The translations under genes were made by a program, and so were the position numbers. The notes under the pieces are model-generated. The model made no database searches, was not told the origin of the DNA, and saw nothing but the letters and a program-made list of their open reading frames with translations. From assembly GCA_002270565.1 (NCBI GenBank), contig NQMI01000071.1, forward strand, positions 1 to 64,000: a DNA stretch of 64,000 bases, given 5' to 3'. Shown piece by piece: positions 1 through 11,750 of this stretch (within the stretch, counting starts at the first letter, position 1; every line of letters starts with the position of its first letter). The DNA is from Stenocarpella maydis (Eukaryota > Ascomycota > Sordariomycetes > Diaporthales > Diaporthaceae).

Positions 1-770
1 TTCGAAGTAATTCACATATAGATATTATTAAATTAAAATTGATTAATCTCTTAAGTTAAAATTTAATAATATCTTATAACAATATAGGATCTGATATAGG
101 AAATAATAAGACGTTCAATGTCATAATATCAAACATTATTATTAATCCTCTATGAATAAGAGTATAAATCATAATCATGTTATTTACCAATATATTCATT
201 CCAATAATTTATTTTATAAATTAATAAAATAACAAATTAAGCAAACCTAAATAAGTAATAAAGTAATAAATAATAAAAAACGGAAGAGAGGTAAATAAAA
301 AAGAAATAGTATAAGAAATAATATATAATATTAATAAAAAGTAAATATATAATAATCAAGAATAATATAATATATAATAATAAAATAATATATAATATAA
401 GTTAATATATAATATATAATAAATATTATATTAATTATATTAATTACTTATTTCTAATTAATTTAATTAATTTTTATACTTAATTATATTATTATAAAAT
501 TATTTTATTATATTATATCTATATTATAATACTTTTATTAATAAATTATTTATTACTTATTACTTATTTTTTATCATTATTTAAATTTTATAAATTTTAT
601 TATATATTTATTATTTTTATTATTATTAATTTTATTAATAATAATATTAATATAATTATCATTATAATTATAATTATTAATATTATTATTAAATTAATAT
701 TTTATAATATATATATATATATATAATAATTAATTAATATAATTAAAACATTTTTTATCACTTTTCACGT
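1..770. other. AT-rich block without genes
   Basis: This stretch is almost pure A and T, with runs of TA and ATAATA and stops in every frame. No open frame of useful length is seen on either strand. An (AT)n run lies at about 705-725. Base composition changes abruptly to GC-rich near 770. It resembles the RIP-mutated, gene-empty AT isochores of filamentous ascomycetes. I cannot recognise which repeat it came from. Confidence 0.7.
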
Positions 771-1016
771 ATGTAAATGACTGATCAGCATTGTTCGTAT
801 TGTAGGTATCTGATGGTCTAGGAGTATTGTATGGAGACTTGTTGTAGGGCCTTGTTCGACCCTGTACAGAGCCCTCCAGACGTGTCCAACCCTATCAAAA
901 CCTGTCCACGCATAACTCCTTGTCTATGGACCTGAAGACTTCCGAGAACCCTTGGGTATCATTTGAAAATGCCTGAAAAACGCCAAATACGCCTGTCCAT
1001 GTCTCTACAGAGACGA

Positions 1017-2375
1017 TCACTCCTCATCATTGTAGTCCCCATCTGTACCAGTCGTACCATCGTAGCCCCGGGCCGGACCACGATTGAACAGGCCACGCGA
1101 GTCACACTCGCGATGGAGCTCTCTGGACAGGGCCAGAATGCACTCATCACTAGCCAACTGCACCCAACTGGGGGTGGTGGGGACTGGACGAGCCTGCAGG
1201 GGATTGGTGACGGCAGTACGGGCCTGGACACTGCTGTACGGGAGCGGGCGAGCCTGTTGGGGGCTGGTCACAAGTCCGGCAGTGTCCACCACGGGAGCAC
1301 GGCGTACAGCGGGGGTGGTCGGCACGGCACGACGCTTGACGGGGGCCGGAGGGGCCTGTACAGCCTTGGTGCGCTTCGAACTGCCCTGGCGAGTACCCTG
1401 AGACTTCTGGCCACGCTTGGTGGGGACTGTAAGCTCCTGATCACTATCGTCCTCCACCAAATCATCATCATCATCACTATCCAGCTCAATGGTAGCGGGG
1501 GTCTTGCGTGGCATAGCTGTGAACACATTAGTACAGCTCTATACAGGGGTGTAGAATTCCATACTCTTGCAGCCGCAGTCCTTGGCGGTTGATTTAGCCT
1601 GGCAATTGGTGCAGGCGCCGTTGAACAGGGCTGAACTGGACACGCAACTCTGGAATGGCTGCGGAGACTTCTTGCAGGTCTTGCAGGGGCCCTGTATAGG
1701 GCCGTCCAGCTTCATAAAGATGTGTCCAGCCATGCCCGAGAATTGCTGCTGACGAATAGGCCTAAACTCGTAGCAATTGGGCTTGCCGAGCTGGCCAGTA
1801 CGGGTGACATCCAGTAGACGCTCAATCTTCTATAATGATATCAGTACATGCATGTAAAGACCTGTACTGGATTGTACACATACCATCTGACTGGTAGCAT
1901 TCTGAATAATGCGGGTGACGTCGTTGTACTCCTGCCTAAAGACCTTTGCAAGGTAGTACGAGGTAACCTCCTGGTCCGTACTGCTGATATCAATGCTGAT
2001 CGGGGCCGGAGGAAGCAGATCACCATTGTACTCCCAGCTCTCAGGCTGGAGAGGGTTGGCCTGTCGCGTACGGAGGGAATCAAACTTCTTCAGGATCACC
2101 TTAGCCTCGGCGTACTCTGCACGCTCCTGTGGAGTCTTCATGGCGCTCTCATCATCGTCGTGCACGGGCGAAGCGGCGTGTCCAGAGCCCTCCTCCTCAA
2201 GATCCTCCTCATCATGGCTGTTCATGGCGGGGTGGGACGGGACAAGGTCCTCCAGGTTGGTGGTCTGATCATCATCAGTGACCAGCTCTGTACCGTCTTG
2301 AACAGGGTTGGCGGGACCGGTATCGACGTCCTCCATTTTGAGGGCTTGCTTGGGAGGCCGGCGAGTCTTGCCCAT
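1017..2375 (-). CDS. Cysteine-rich DUF3716-like hypothetical protein, three exons
   Basis: I read three exons on the minus strand: 2375-1884, 1829-1565 and 1516-1017, giving 418 aa. Intron 1 (1883-1830, 54 bp) is phase 0. Intron 2 (1564-1517, 48 bp) is phase 1 and carries TACTAAT before its acceptor. The start is the ATG of MGKTRRPP; the frame stays open upstream, so an earlier start at 2594 is possible. Exon 1 is acidic and disordered. Exon 2 holds the only recognisable domain, at residues about 213-251: a CKTC pair, then single cysteines, CTNC and CGC. The spacing, with the PF..C step between the first pair and the second cysteine, resembles fungal DUF3716, whose function is unknown. Exon 3 is basic, rich in Ala, Pro and Arg, and ends acidic. 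Such genes often lie near repeats, as here beside an AT-rich block. Function unknown. Confidence 0.65.
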
Positions 2376-3381
2376 GGCGGTGGAGGCCTGTACTACGCTG
2401 TACAGGGGCGGAGGGATCTGTAGAAACATTAGTAAGCTTAGCGCATTGAACTCCCCTGTAGACCCCTGGAGCGACACGAATGCAGCTGTATGAAATGGCA
2501 TGCCCCGATATAACGAAACTAGCGCCATTTTTGAGAAAAAAAGTATATAGGGGTATACTTTAGTGTAAAATGAATCGAATGGGAATGGTCTCATGGGCTG
2601 TAGGGTATTGTTTGGGGTGTTTTGATACGTACAAAAGTGGTTGTTTTTGATGGAAAGGAAGCGATTCAGAATTGGGGCTGCTGCAGCTGTTTGAGCTTGA
2701 GCGGTGGCCCCACCTACTAGCGTGCTTTGCGCTCTAATTGGCTGGTGGAATCACAGACTTGTCAATGACTCTAAAGGGGCAATTGATTGTCTCTATCTGC
2801 ATATGTATTTAGACGACCTTAGGGGTCTGATTAGGTGGGTGTGATTCTAAGTGGTTTTGGGGTTTTTGGAAAGTTGCCGCTGTCGCGCACCATAACTTTG
2901 GCGCCCTGCAGGCCTGGGGCGCGGGTGGCCGACTGCAAAGCCCCAGTGAGTGAGCCAGGCAAGTGCTTGGCTCAACACTGTGCAGCTGCAGTCACTTCTA
3001 CGGCTTGCTCACTTCCATGGCTTGGGACATCTTTGCATTGCGACATTTCGAGGTGCCACCACCGCCTTGCTGACAGTTGTGCCACCGAAGAATCTGCAGG
3101 TCACAGACCTTATATAGCTTGAGAGTTATTTACCCCATGCCGAAGTCCATAGCAAACCCCCTCAGGCGAAATTGCCAGGGCCATGGCTATTTCATCAATC
3201 TAGTCTAATCTCAACCCCGACCGCGTCCCCACCCAAAGCTCAATTGATATCTCTGTGACACCAACACCCAGGCCATGCAGTTGAACTGAATTTCCAACAC
3301 ATCATATACATCCCACAAGAACTAGCAGGCAGGAAAAGTCACACTCCTGTCCCTTTCAACCACGACCCTCGCCGTCCCAGA
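2376..3381. other. Intergenic, promoter of the cysteine-rich gene and 3' end of AVT3
   Basis: About 1 kb between two minus-strand genes. It should hold the promoter of the DUF3716-like gene on its left and the 3' UTR of the transporter on its right. A short open frame at 2835-3122 (+) has no recognisable domain and lies on the opposite strand to both neighbours. I see no RNA gene. Confidence 0.5.
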
Positions 3382-5729
3382 CTAGGCATGCCCCTTATCA
3401 CAGTATCCGGGAAGCTTGGGGCCCGCCTCCCCACTGGCCCAGCTCTGAACGGTCAGGGTCGTCGTATATGCCATGGCAACAAAGCCAAATATGCAGAGGC
3501 AAATGTCGGATATCTTCCAGAGCGCACTTCTCGCCACAGCGCGGTAGTGCAGCATAGGCTAGACGTCATGTTAGCAGGCCCCTCGTGTTGACTCCCGGGG
3601 GTGTAACCTACCGGGTAGATGTAGACAAGCGGGATGCAGGCAAAGTTGCCCACCAACGCCACAAACTTGTCCAGGTCGTCCGCGCCAGCCCACGCGATGA
3701 CAGCACAGAGGATGACGAAACAAAAGCGGAATACGTTCTTCTGCCACTTGATGTACGGGTTGTACTTCCCGCTCCGTGTGAAGAGGCCGTTTTCCAGGAT
3801 CCTGATCGCAGGGAAGATTTGGAGCGGGATGGACAGCATGATTGCAATCGAGTAGAGGAACTGCACGGCATTGACCAGCTTGCTGTCCTGCGGCAGGTTG
3901 AGCAGGACCACGGTCTCGGTCTTGGACCCGTAGGCGGCATACGAAATTGCCCCCATGACGGTGAAGAGCGTCGTGATGATGATCATGACAACGAAGAGAA
4001 CCTTGGGGAACTTCGTGGGGTTGGCCATCGACTCCTGGATCGGGATGATGAGCCCGATGCCCTCAAACGTAAATATAGCCGTGCCGATAAAGAGCGTCCA
4101 GTCATTCTTATTGAACAGGGTGATGTCGGCGAGGCCGAACTTTTCGAGCGTCAGGATGTCGTAGTAGAAGAGATAGCCCAGGCCGAGGATGATGAAGACG
4201 TCGGCGATCAAGGCCGTGAAGCTGAGCTTGTTGATATCGCGGAAGAGCGAGAACGGCAGGAAGATGACCATCTGCATCAGGATCAACCATTTGACGTGTA
4301 TGTGGGTCTGGCAGTCCGAGACGGCGAGGATGAAGGCCTGAAGGTTCTCGGAGACGAAGACGATGTAGGCCGCGACAAAGCCAATCTGGCTGACGACGAT
4401 GGAGAACAGGATCAGGAAGCGAAGCCATTTTCCGTACAGGATACCGCCCATGTCACCAAAGGACCCATCGACCTTGAGCCGCGACGTGACCAGGAGGACA
4501 AAGCAGTAGTAGCTGAGGGCGGCGACGCCCAGGAGAACGGCATTGCTGAAGACCATGCCGCCGTTGAGGTAAGCCCGAGGGAGGAAGAGCACGCCGGTGC
4601 CAACGAACGACTTGAGCAGCACCAGAGCTGCGCTCGTGGGGCTGGCCTTCCCGCTCCCGCCACGGTGCTTTCTCCTCCTCTTCCTGCGGGACGGCGTCAG
4701 CAGCGCGCTGTCCTCCATCGGCTCCCTTTCCATGTCCGAGTCCTCGTCGCTCTCCCACTCGTCCTCGCCCGAGGAGAAGTACTCGCCGGGCTTGAGCACC
4801 TCGTCATCTTCCTCGAGCTCCTCACCGGCAAAATGGCCATACATGCTCAGGAACTCGAGGAAGCTCGAGGTGAAGACCTGGGGCTGGTGCTGGGGCCGGC
4901 CCTCGCTGTAGTCCCTGCCCGCGGCATTCGGCGCAGGGCTGCCGGCCGCGCGGCGAAGGTAGTTCCGCCTGAAGCCACCGGGGACCTTGATGTTGTTGAT
5001 GTCAAGGACCTCCTCCTCGGGCTCGGGCCGCGGCATGTTGAAGCTCTTGCTGCGTTGTACCTTGTTGGTAGCCCCCTCGGTCCACTTGTAGACCTGCCTG
5101 GTGATGTCTCCGCCCTGCAACCGCAAGCTTGAGAACTCCTCGTCGTCGAGGGCGGGGTTGGCCCCGGTGTCAGGCTGCTTGCCCTTGCCGGCCGTATCGC
5201 TGGGCTTCCTGTTCGCCGAGTCATCGGACTGGTAGGCTGTGTCTGACGGCTGTACGAGATGCCTCTTGATGATCTCAGGGTCCTCATAGGCGGCATTGCG
5301 GCCTCTCGTGTCGAAGGACCCATAGTTGGTAGGGGTCGCAGACTGGGGGATCTGGCCGCTGGAGGCGCTCGGGGACGAGGGTCGCACGGGAGGGGTACCG
5401 AAGCGAGGGGGAGACGCGCCGAGGGAGTTGGACAGGGCAGCGGCAAGCGCAGAGGCGCCAGGGCCGAGCATGTGGCTCGACGAGGTTGCGCCGGCGAGGG
5501 GCGTAACCTCGTCGCCGGCGCCAGGGTCGCCGCTTACATGTGCGGATCCAGGTCGGGGGTTTGGAGGGGTGCCGAACTGCTGGCTCGGGATGGGAGAGAC
5601 AAGGCGGGCGGTGGACTCGTGCCTGGGGACGGAGGCGCCATAGGAACGACTGCGGAAGGAGCCCGGCGAGTCGGGCCTCCGGATGTCCAAGGGCGGCTGG
5701 CCGGACTGGTCTCTGCCGCTATTCGACAT
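3382..5729 (-). CDS. AVT3: Vacuolar amino-acid transporter, AVT3/AVT4 type
   Basis: This is an amino acid/auxin permease-family carrier. Yeast Avt3/Avt4 export neutral amino acids from the vacuole. Two exons, 5729-3612 and 3558-3382, give 764 aa. The 53-bp phase-0 intron (GTAGGT...TCTAG) lies late in the last third; splicing it replaces a nonsense tail by PMLHYRAVARSALWK and the final membrane helix. The first roughly 350 residues are hydrophilic and Ser/Pro-rich with acidic clusters, typical of the long cytosolic N-termini of fungal Avt3/4. The permease domain opens with SFVGTGVLFLPRAY and continues through about ten or eleven hydrophobic helices. The ATG of MSNSGRDQ was chosen because the frame upstream is low-complexity without a better start. 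It is transcribed divergently from the next gene across a 2.6-kb gap. Whether it is Avt3 or Avt4 cannot be told. Confidence 0.92.
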
Positions 5730-8299
5730 GATAGCTGCCTGGTACGGTCTAATATCTCTGGGGTTCTGGCAAGGAACACGGTTGGGAGGCGTGTGTCGGT
5801 GTCGAGCAGCCCGTGTCGCAATTGCTAGGCCCAATGGCACGGAATGGGCGAGGCTGGGAGCTTATCAGAGAGGCAAGGCGGGTTGTTATCTCGTGTGGCG
5901 TGGGAGGAGCAGCGAGGCAGTTCTGGCCGGGCAAAGAATCAACTATGACACACAATGTTGGGTCGGCACAAGACAGGGAAGAGGTCGCAGGAAAGGGAAG
6001 GAAAAAGTTCAACTGATGCCACGGCCGGCCATCCGTACGTCACGGCCAGTGAGGTGCAGAACAAGCGAGGCGAGGAGCAGAGGAAGACGAGGGAGTGGCT
6101 GTTGCTACCGTACTGACAACCTTGGAAGTCGAGGAGGGCGAGGAGAGGAAAACAAAGCCCAAGGTTTGGTAAGTAGGCAGGCCGTGCCAGGTCCAGGTCC
6201 TGGTCCTGGTCCTTGGTCACTGGCGCACAGCGTCTCTGTCTGGCCCGGGGATCTGACTCGGCTTACCTTGTGCCACTGCTAGTGTTGGTAGATACGGGCA
6301 CCAGCAGACAACTTTTTCTCAGATGCAGCAAGCTCGTGATAGGACCTGCTATTATCGGCCACAAGGCCCAGCTGAAGCAGTCCTGCCTGGTTGGTCCCCG
6401 TCTTGGTCCCCGTCTCGTGCCCATTTTCCCCTCTTCCGCCCCCCCCCCCCATGATGCCTCACCACACCGCACCGCGGCGACATCTGCTGAGCAGCGCGCG
6501 GTGCATCATAAGTCGAGGCGGAGCCAGGCCAAGAGTGCAGTGGCTGCCCGCAAAAGGTGCCCCAGTCCCCCTACTTAGGTACGAGGTACGGGATGCTGTA
6601 CCCCGTACCGCAGCACCACAACATTTACCCAGCTGCAGGTGTCGCACATTGTGTACCGCATCAAGAATCCCCAAGACTGTTTTGTTCCGGCCAAGGTGGG
6701 TTTAGCCAAGTGGGCAGCAAGCAGACAGACCCTGTGAAGATCAGCGTCCCGCCCCCCACTCGTCCTGGGCACATGCGGATGGATTCATCAGTACATATGT
6801 ATCTAGTGTACCAGTACCGTGCACTCGACCGCCGCCATCAATGCGTCTCCCGGCCGAGATGGCATCTTCTGACAGATTTTCCAGCGTTGGCTTCGCCATT
6901 CATGTGATATTCCCCCTTTACCGACGAGTAATATCCAGGATCCTATGTCATGTCCAGAAGCTCGCAGTCAGACGACCACACGTGTTGCGGACCAAGACCA
7001 GGACATGTCGGGCCTTCCGGAATGTACCACCGAACAACCACTGCCAGCTAGTCTACACTAGTGTAGATTGGCTATCTACGAGGTGACCCCAACTGCCCGT
7101 GGGGGTCCTGCGATCACCACACCGATAACTCTGTTTCGGTAGGGTTCCACAACACCTACTCCCAGCTGGGAGTGTCAAAAGCTTGCCTTCTGCCTTCTGC
7201 CCTCTGCCCATACTTTCTCAGCCTTGGAGGAGACCCGGTTTTTTTCTTCTTTTCTTTTCGCCAGCCATCTCCATCGCCTCTTGGATGCGGGGTGTGGGAC
7301 GACTTGGAGGGCCTTGATGCGTCCACAGATGCCGCGGCGATACTCCACTAGAGGTGTGAGATGGCTATCCACCAACAGTCTCACATGTCCACCTACCTTT
7401 CATGGGAACACTCCGCCGACTGTACCTATCACCGGCATATTGTCGCACGGGATATCCAGTAGGCGCGGACACCATAACGGCTAATTTCGAGCTCTCGGTG
7501 ACGAGGACTGCTCCAGTGAACACGCGATATGCGACATGATATTCGCATGGGAGGCCGCACGAGTCACAACTACTCCAAGACCCAAACTGCAAAACCACAG
7601 AGAGAAACCCCACTGAGAACATCTCCGTCATGATGTATCCACGCTGCCAGAACCGCTAAGAGAGTGGATCCATATGCGCATTTTCTTGGCAACAGGATGT
7701 GACGGTCTGGAGACAGGCGCCGGTGCACGAGACAGCGCTGTATGGGATGTTTCGGCGGGCTGTCAGAGCAAGCAAGGAGGTTGTGTCCCGGGCATATTCA
7801 TAGCCAGGAACTGACACGAAAGCAGCAGCCGACATTCCAACACTCTGGAATTGAGAGCGCTTGCATGGCACTTAAATCACCATATAAGACCGAACCTAGG
7901 TTGACCCGGCACACCAAAAACGATGAACCAAGCAGTAATAATTGCGGTCGAAACCGGCATCGACGTGGCAAAAGTTGTATTTGAGAGGCGTCGTGTCTTG
8001 AAGCCACAAGGGAGGGTGATATGGCGGCCTTCACAACAAGCCGTACTTTATCCGATCCTAATCTTTTCGCATCGGAGTCGTGGGAATTGGCAACGCAGAA
8101 CTTGGCCGTACGGACAAAGCAGAGTGACCAACGCGACTTGCCGTCCGTCACCATCCTTTGTTGCGCACCCACGAGGGCTCACTTCACCGGGACCCTCGAC
8201 AATATTATGAGCTCCTTGACTGTGTCCAACCCCACCTCCACGGAAGACCACATACTGTGAAATCAAGACAAACCTACTCATAATCCAACACACGAGCAG
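5730..8299. other. Divergent intergenic region between AVT3 and the zinc-ribbon protein gene
   Basis: About 2.6 kb with no open frame I would defend. It must contain the promoters and leaders of two divergent genes. Low-complexity patches are visible: overlapping CAGGTC/CTGGTC repeats at 6186-6218, a C13 run near 6438-6450 and repeated GGTAC words around 6578-6610. No tRNA or 5S gene was recognised. Confidence 0.5.
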
Positions 8300-10126
8300 A
8301 TGCGCCGGAAAAAGGCAGAATCTTCGGCCTCGAATGTCAGTGTCTCGAGCCACAGCGACGGGGGCAACAAGAGCAGAAACATCGCTACCGGGGCCGCTAG
8401 AGTCTTTAACAGCATAGTCCTCAAGTCGCTCCCGTCGACAATAAAAAGCCCAGCCAAAGCGAACTCGACCAGCTTTCAAATATTGCACGCGCCTGATAGA
8501 TCACCCGTAGAGATGCCCCTCTCCGGATTTCCGACGAATAATGACGAGTTTGACGAAGCTATTTCGCGTCTGAAAGCACAGGCGAAGCTAAGCGATTCAA
8601 ATGATTCGGTCGGGCACAGAAGTGCCAGTGCCAGTGCCAGTGCCGTGAGAGGAACTCCACAAAGCACTCATAGTCCGAGGTATGTTGGTGCAGTTATGGA
8701 CACCCAAGGTCGGATCGTCAAACCTGATAGAATGCATAAAGCAAGGACGGCCGTGACTGACAAAGAACATGACAGCACAATACCGGGAACGGCTGTCGCC
8801 TCCTCCCCAGGCTCAACGTCAATGTTTCTAGGCCCAAGGGGTAATGGCCCCCTGGACAATCCGGGCAGGGGAGCTGACGTATCAGCTCCGATCCCAGCAC
8901 CTAGGGGTTCAGCAATGGCCATGCCTTTTTCGAGGCGAGTCGCAAGTGATGGGGTCCCTCCTCGCCCACTGTCCGAGCGACCCCTGATTTATTCTAGCGT
9001 GCGCACCAGACCGAGCCTTCAGACAATGCATGGGACTGCTAGCACGCCGAATGTTCATTCTGCCTTGAGAAGCAGTGCTTCTGGTATAAAAGGTGGCTAT
9101 AGCAGGATCACTTCTGGCGGCGGGAATGGCCATAGGCCAGCACGTCGCCCGACCAGCGCCGACAGCACGGTGAGTAGCTCCTGTGAAGACACCGACAGTT
9201 TTGGAAAGGCCACCAGGCATGGAGTGTTGTCAGCCAGGGATATAAGAGACTCGTTGCTGAAGACCAAGGGCTCCGAACCCGTGGCGGTGCAGCAGAAAAA
9301 TATATGCTACCTTTGCCAAGAAGACTGCCAGCCAGGGGACAACCTTTGCAGCAATTGTCGGACTCGGTTCCAGCCCCAGGGTGACGTGTTCGAGTACTCC
9401 GGGTCGGAGTATGAAGATGACACAGAGGTGGACGAAGCCCCTCATTTGTCACCGGTGTCCGGCCAACCCCAGGCCAGTCCAAGGTCATCGAGGCGGTCAT
9501 CAAGGCGGCGGAATACCCGGTACCGCAGACCGGGCGAGAAGTCTCGGGACTGGTCGGAGTTGTCGCCCGTCTCACAACTACAGCAACTAGCCTCGAGATC
9601 AGCCAGTTCCTCGCCCACCCCACGCGTCGCCTTAGAGCTCAAGGTGATCCCTCCGCAGGACATCAAGATCCGCACGGTAGTCTCCCCGGCAAAGACCAGC
9701 CCCGGCGACGGCCGCTCGGCCTTCCACCGCATCCAGCAGGCCATGAAACCTAGTGAGCCCATGAGCCCCGGCAGACAAGGCCGCAACTCCATCCGCCTCG
9801 GAAAGATGCGGCCCGGCGAGATCAGGCGAGTGGACATCCTCGACATCATAAAAGCGGAGCCGCCGACGCCGAACGAGAAGAGCTTCCAAGTGGACCCGGA
9901 GGAGCAACACTGGCAGAACCAGCGCCGTGGCAGCTTCGAGAACTTGCTCAAGTACTACGATGAGGATGGCGGGGCCAGCAGTGAGAGACACAGCGGTCCT
10001 GCCCGATCGGATCGTGCTGATGTGCGCCCCACCGGCGGCGAGAACATCGCAGCCCCGGCGACACCCGGTACGTACGATCGCGTCACCTCGATATACGATT
10101 TGTACGCTTCATTAGATGACGCTTAG
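8300..10126 (+). CDS. Large disordered hypothetical protein with zinc-ribbon-like motif
   Basis: A single uninterrupted frame of 608 aa starting at the first in-frame ATG (MRRKKAESS). Most of the protein is predicted disordered: Ser, Pro, Arg and Gly dominate and there is no hydrophobic helix. The one compact element is near residue 336, CYLCQEDCQPGDNLCSNC. Its two CxxC pairs and an extra cysteine could bind one zinc ion, as in short zinc ribbons. After it come an acidic patch and an Arg/Ser-rich segment. The C-terminal part has conserved-looking segments (about residues 455-560, for example RRVDILDIIKAEPPTP) that could be partner-binding motifs. I do not recognise a family. Codon use and GC content match the neighbouring genes, so I regard it as real. 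Confidence 0.75.
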   Translation: MRRKKAESSASNVSVSSHSDGGNKSRNIATGAARVFNSIVLKSLPSTIKSPAKANSTSFQILHAPDRSPVEMPLSGFPTNNDEFDEAISRLKAQAKLSDSNDSVGHRSASASASAVRGTPQSTHSPRYVGAVMDTQGRIVKPDRMHKARTAVTDKEHDSTIPGTAVASSPGSTSMFLGPRGNGPLDNPGRGADVSAPIPAPRGSAMAMPFSRRVASDGVPPRPLSERPLIYSSVRTRPSLQTMHGTASTPNVHSALRSSASGIKGGYSRITSGGGNGHRPARRPTSADSTVSSSCEDTDSFGKATRHGVLSARDIRDSLLKTKGSEPVAVQQKNICYLCQEDCQPGDNLCSNCRTRFQPQGDVFEYSGSEYEDDTEVDEAPHLSPVSGQPQASPRSSRRSSRRRNTRYRRPGEKSRDWSELSPVSQLQQLASRSASSSPTPRVALELKVIPPQDIKIRTVVSPAKTSPGDGRSAFHRIQQAMKPSEPMSPGRQGRNSIRLGKMRPGEIRRVDILDIIKAEPPTPNEKSFQVDPEEQHWQNQRRGSFENLLKYYDEDGGASSERHSGPARSDRADVRPTGGENIAAPATPGTYDRVTSIYDLYASLDDA

Positions 10127-11362
10127 CGAATTTGCGCTGATTTACCTCTGCCGCACCGCGACGTCAAGGGGGCCTCGGGATTTTACTTCAGCGTTTCTTT
10201 TCTAATTCGCATTCACAGACAAATATTTTCCGTTTTTTCTTCCTGCTCAAGTCCTTCAGCTCTAGACACAGCCAGGAAGAAGTTTTGCCTGCTCCTTCAG
10301 GTATCCGTAGCCACATAGTGTACATAGTCCTCGTCTCTCAAGTAGAAACGAATGCAATATTATTCATATAGTAATTTGTGTTGTTTTGTTCGCCCGTAGC
10401 TGCTGCCTTCGTCTTTGACATTGGTGGTGGTAGTGGTGGTGGTGTTTTGTCGTTGCCTCATTCCCTGCGGAGCCGCTGCTCCAGGTCCGCTATCTGAGCC
10501 CAGAGATGGGTGTTGTGGGAGTGAGTGTAGTTGATCCGTAGGAGTCTTTGGCGTTCTTTTCCTTCTCTTCCTTTCCTTGAACTCACCCTTCTTCTTTTTC
10601 TTGTTCTCCCCTTCTTTCTTCTCTGAGTTCCGATCCTGGAACTGCCCCCAGAATGTGTGTGTGTGTGTGTGTGTTTCTTTTTTTTTGGTCTTGTTGTTCT
10701 GCATCCATCCCCAGCTCTATCAGTGCGCGAGTGTGTGTGAGGTGTCGACTTTTAATAGTTTTATTATTGTCGGTTGGCTAGGGTCACGTATTCGAATACG
10801 TAGGGGTTGGTGATACTTGGTCAATTCACTGTTGGTGTTGAGGGGAAGGTTGCAACGAAGCTGCAGCCCCCTCAAGATCTAGCTATGGGTGCCCGGGGCG
10901 CTATTGATAGGCGCACGGGCTACTAAGTGCACCGTGCTCAGCGCCCTGGCACAACGCCCACTGGTCGTGGGCAGACCCTTCCAACACTACTATTCCAATT
11001 TAAATAAGAATTCTTTTAAAACCCAGTGTCATTTTAATAAACAGTGTTATCATTCAAGTTAAAATCTATTTTCAGTTTAAATTAAAAAATTTATAAGATT
11101 ATTTAATATCACTAAATACTATACTATAAATAGCACTAACCTCTTGGGTAGATGTTATAATTCAGCTGCATAAGTTCTCTGACCCGCGTGATGTCATGTG
11201 TTCCCCCTGAGCCAACTCTCCCAGCTTTTCAAGGAACAGCCTTTACGGCATAAGCTTAGGATTGAAACTTTTAGACAAACTCTAGCTGCCAAATTTATTT
11301 CCCAACTAGTGCTCCTGAGAGAAGCATAGTCCAGGTCATTTTTCCAGAGAGACACCACTACC
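10127..11362. other. Intergenic, with TG microsatellite and AT-rich relic
   Basis: About 1.2 kb between two plus-strand genes. It holds a pyrimidine-rich 3' region, a (TG)n tract, and at about 10985-11150 a short AT-rich patch. That patch looks like a RIP-decayed repeat fragment, and TA-rich words replace the GC-rich background there. No gene seen. Confidence 0.5.
10654..10674 (+). repeat. (TG)n microsatellite
   Basis: About ten uninterrupted TG units, followed by a T-rich tract. Confidence 0.9.
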
Positions 11363-11750
11363 ATGTCACAGGACAAGACGACCCCGCCGACCTACAAAGA
11401 GCAACTGGACGAAGCCGCCATCAAGGTGAAGGACCCACAGGGCGGGAACAAGGATGCAGGCGTTGTTGGTCAAGTTGTGGAGAAAGGTAATGCTTCAAAG
11501 GTTGTTCATTTAAAAAAAAAAAAAACCGGGACTCCAGAGGACACTGACCGGCATGTGCTGCACAGTTGCCCAATATGTTCCAGCCGTCGTCGGGAAGGCC
11601 CTAGACAAGGATCAGAAAGACGAGGAGGCTTCATTGAGGGAGGAAACCAAGGTCCCGGGGCCGCCAGAGCGACCACACCACGACACACAGATTGAGGAGT
11701 TCATCAGGGACCAGCACCAAAGCAAGTGTGACGATGGCAAGCTTGCTTGA
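11363..11750 (+). CDS. Small hypothetical protein, two exons
   Basis: Two exons, 11363-11486 and 11566-11750, join in phase 1 to give 102 aa. The 79-bp intron starts GTAATG, ends GCACAG and contains an A14 run. Without splicing, each half is open only for a short way in different frames; joined they give one hydrophilic protein. It opens MSQDKTTPPTYKEQLDEAA and ends with a Pro-rich step (GPPERPHHD) followed by QIEEFIRDQHQSK. The two-part organisation resembles small soluble fungal proteins of unknown function that share an N-terminal PPTYKEQ-like motif. There is no signal peptide or membrane helix. The A-rich patch upstream and the short length lower confidence, but the frame-restoring splice supports a real gene. 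Confidence 0.7.

Noticed and set aside
3585..5132. 515-codon plus-strand open frame inside the AVT3 gene
   Set aside because: It is antisense to a clear permease gene. The protein is Asp/Glu/Arg-rich without domains, as expected from GC-rich codon bias on the other strand.
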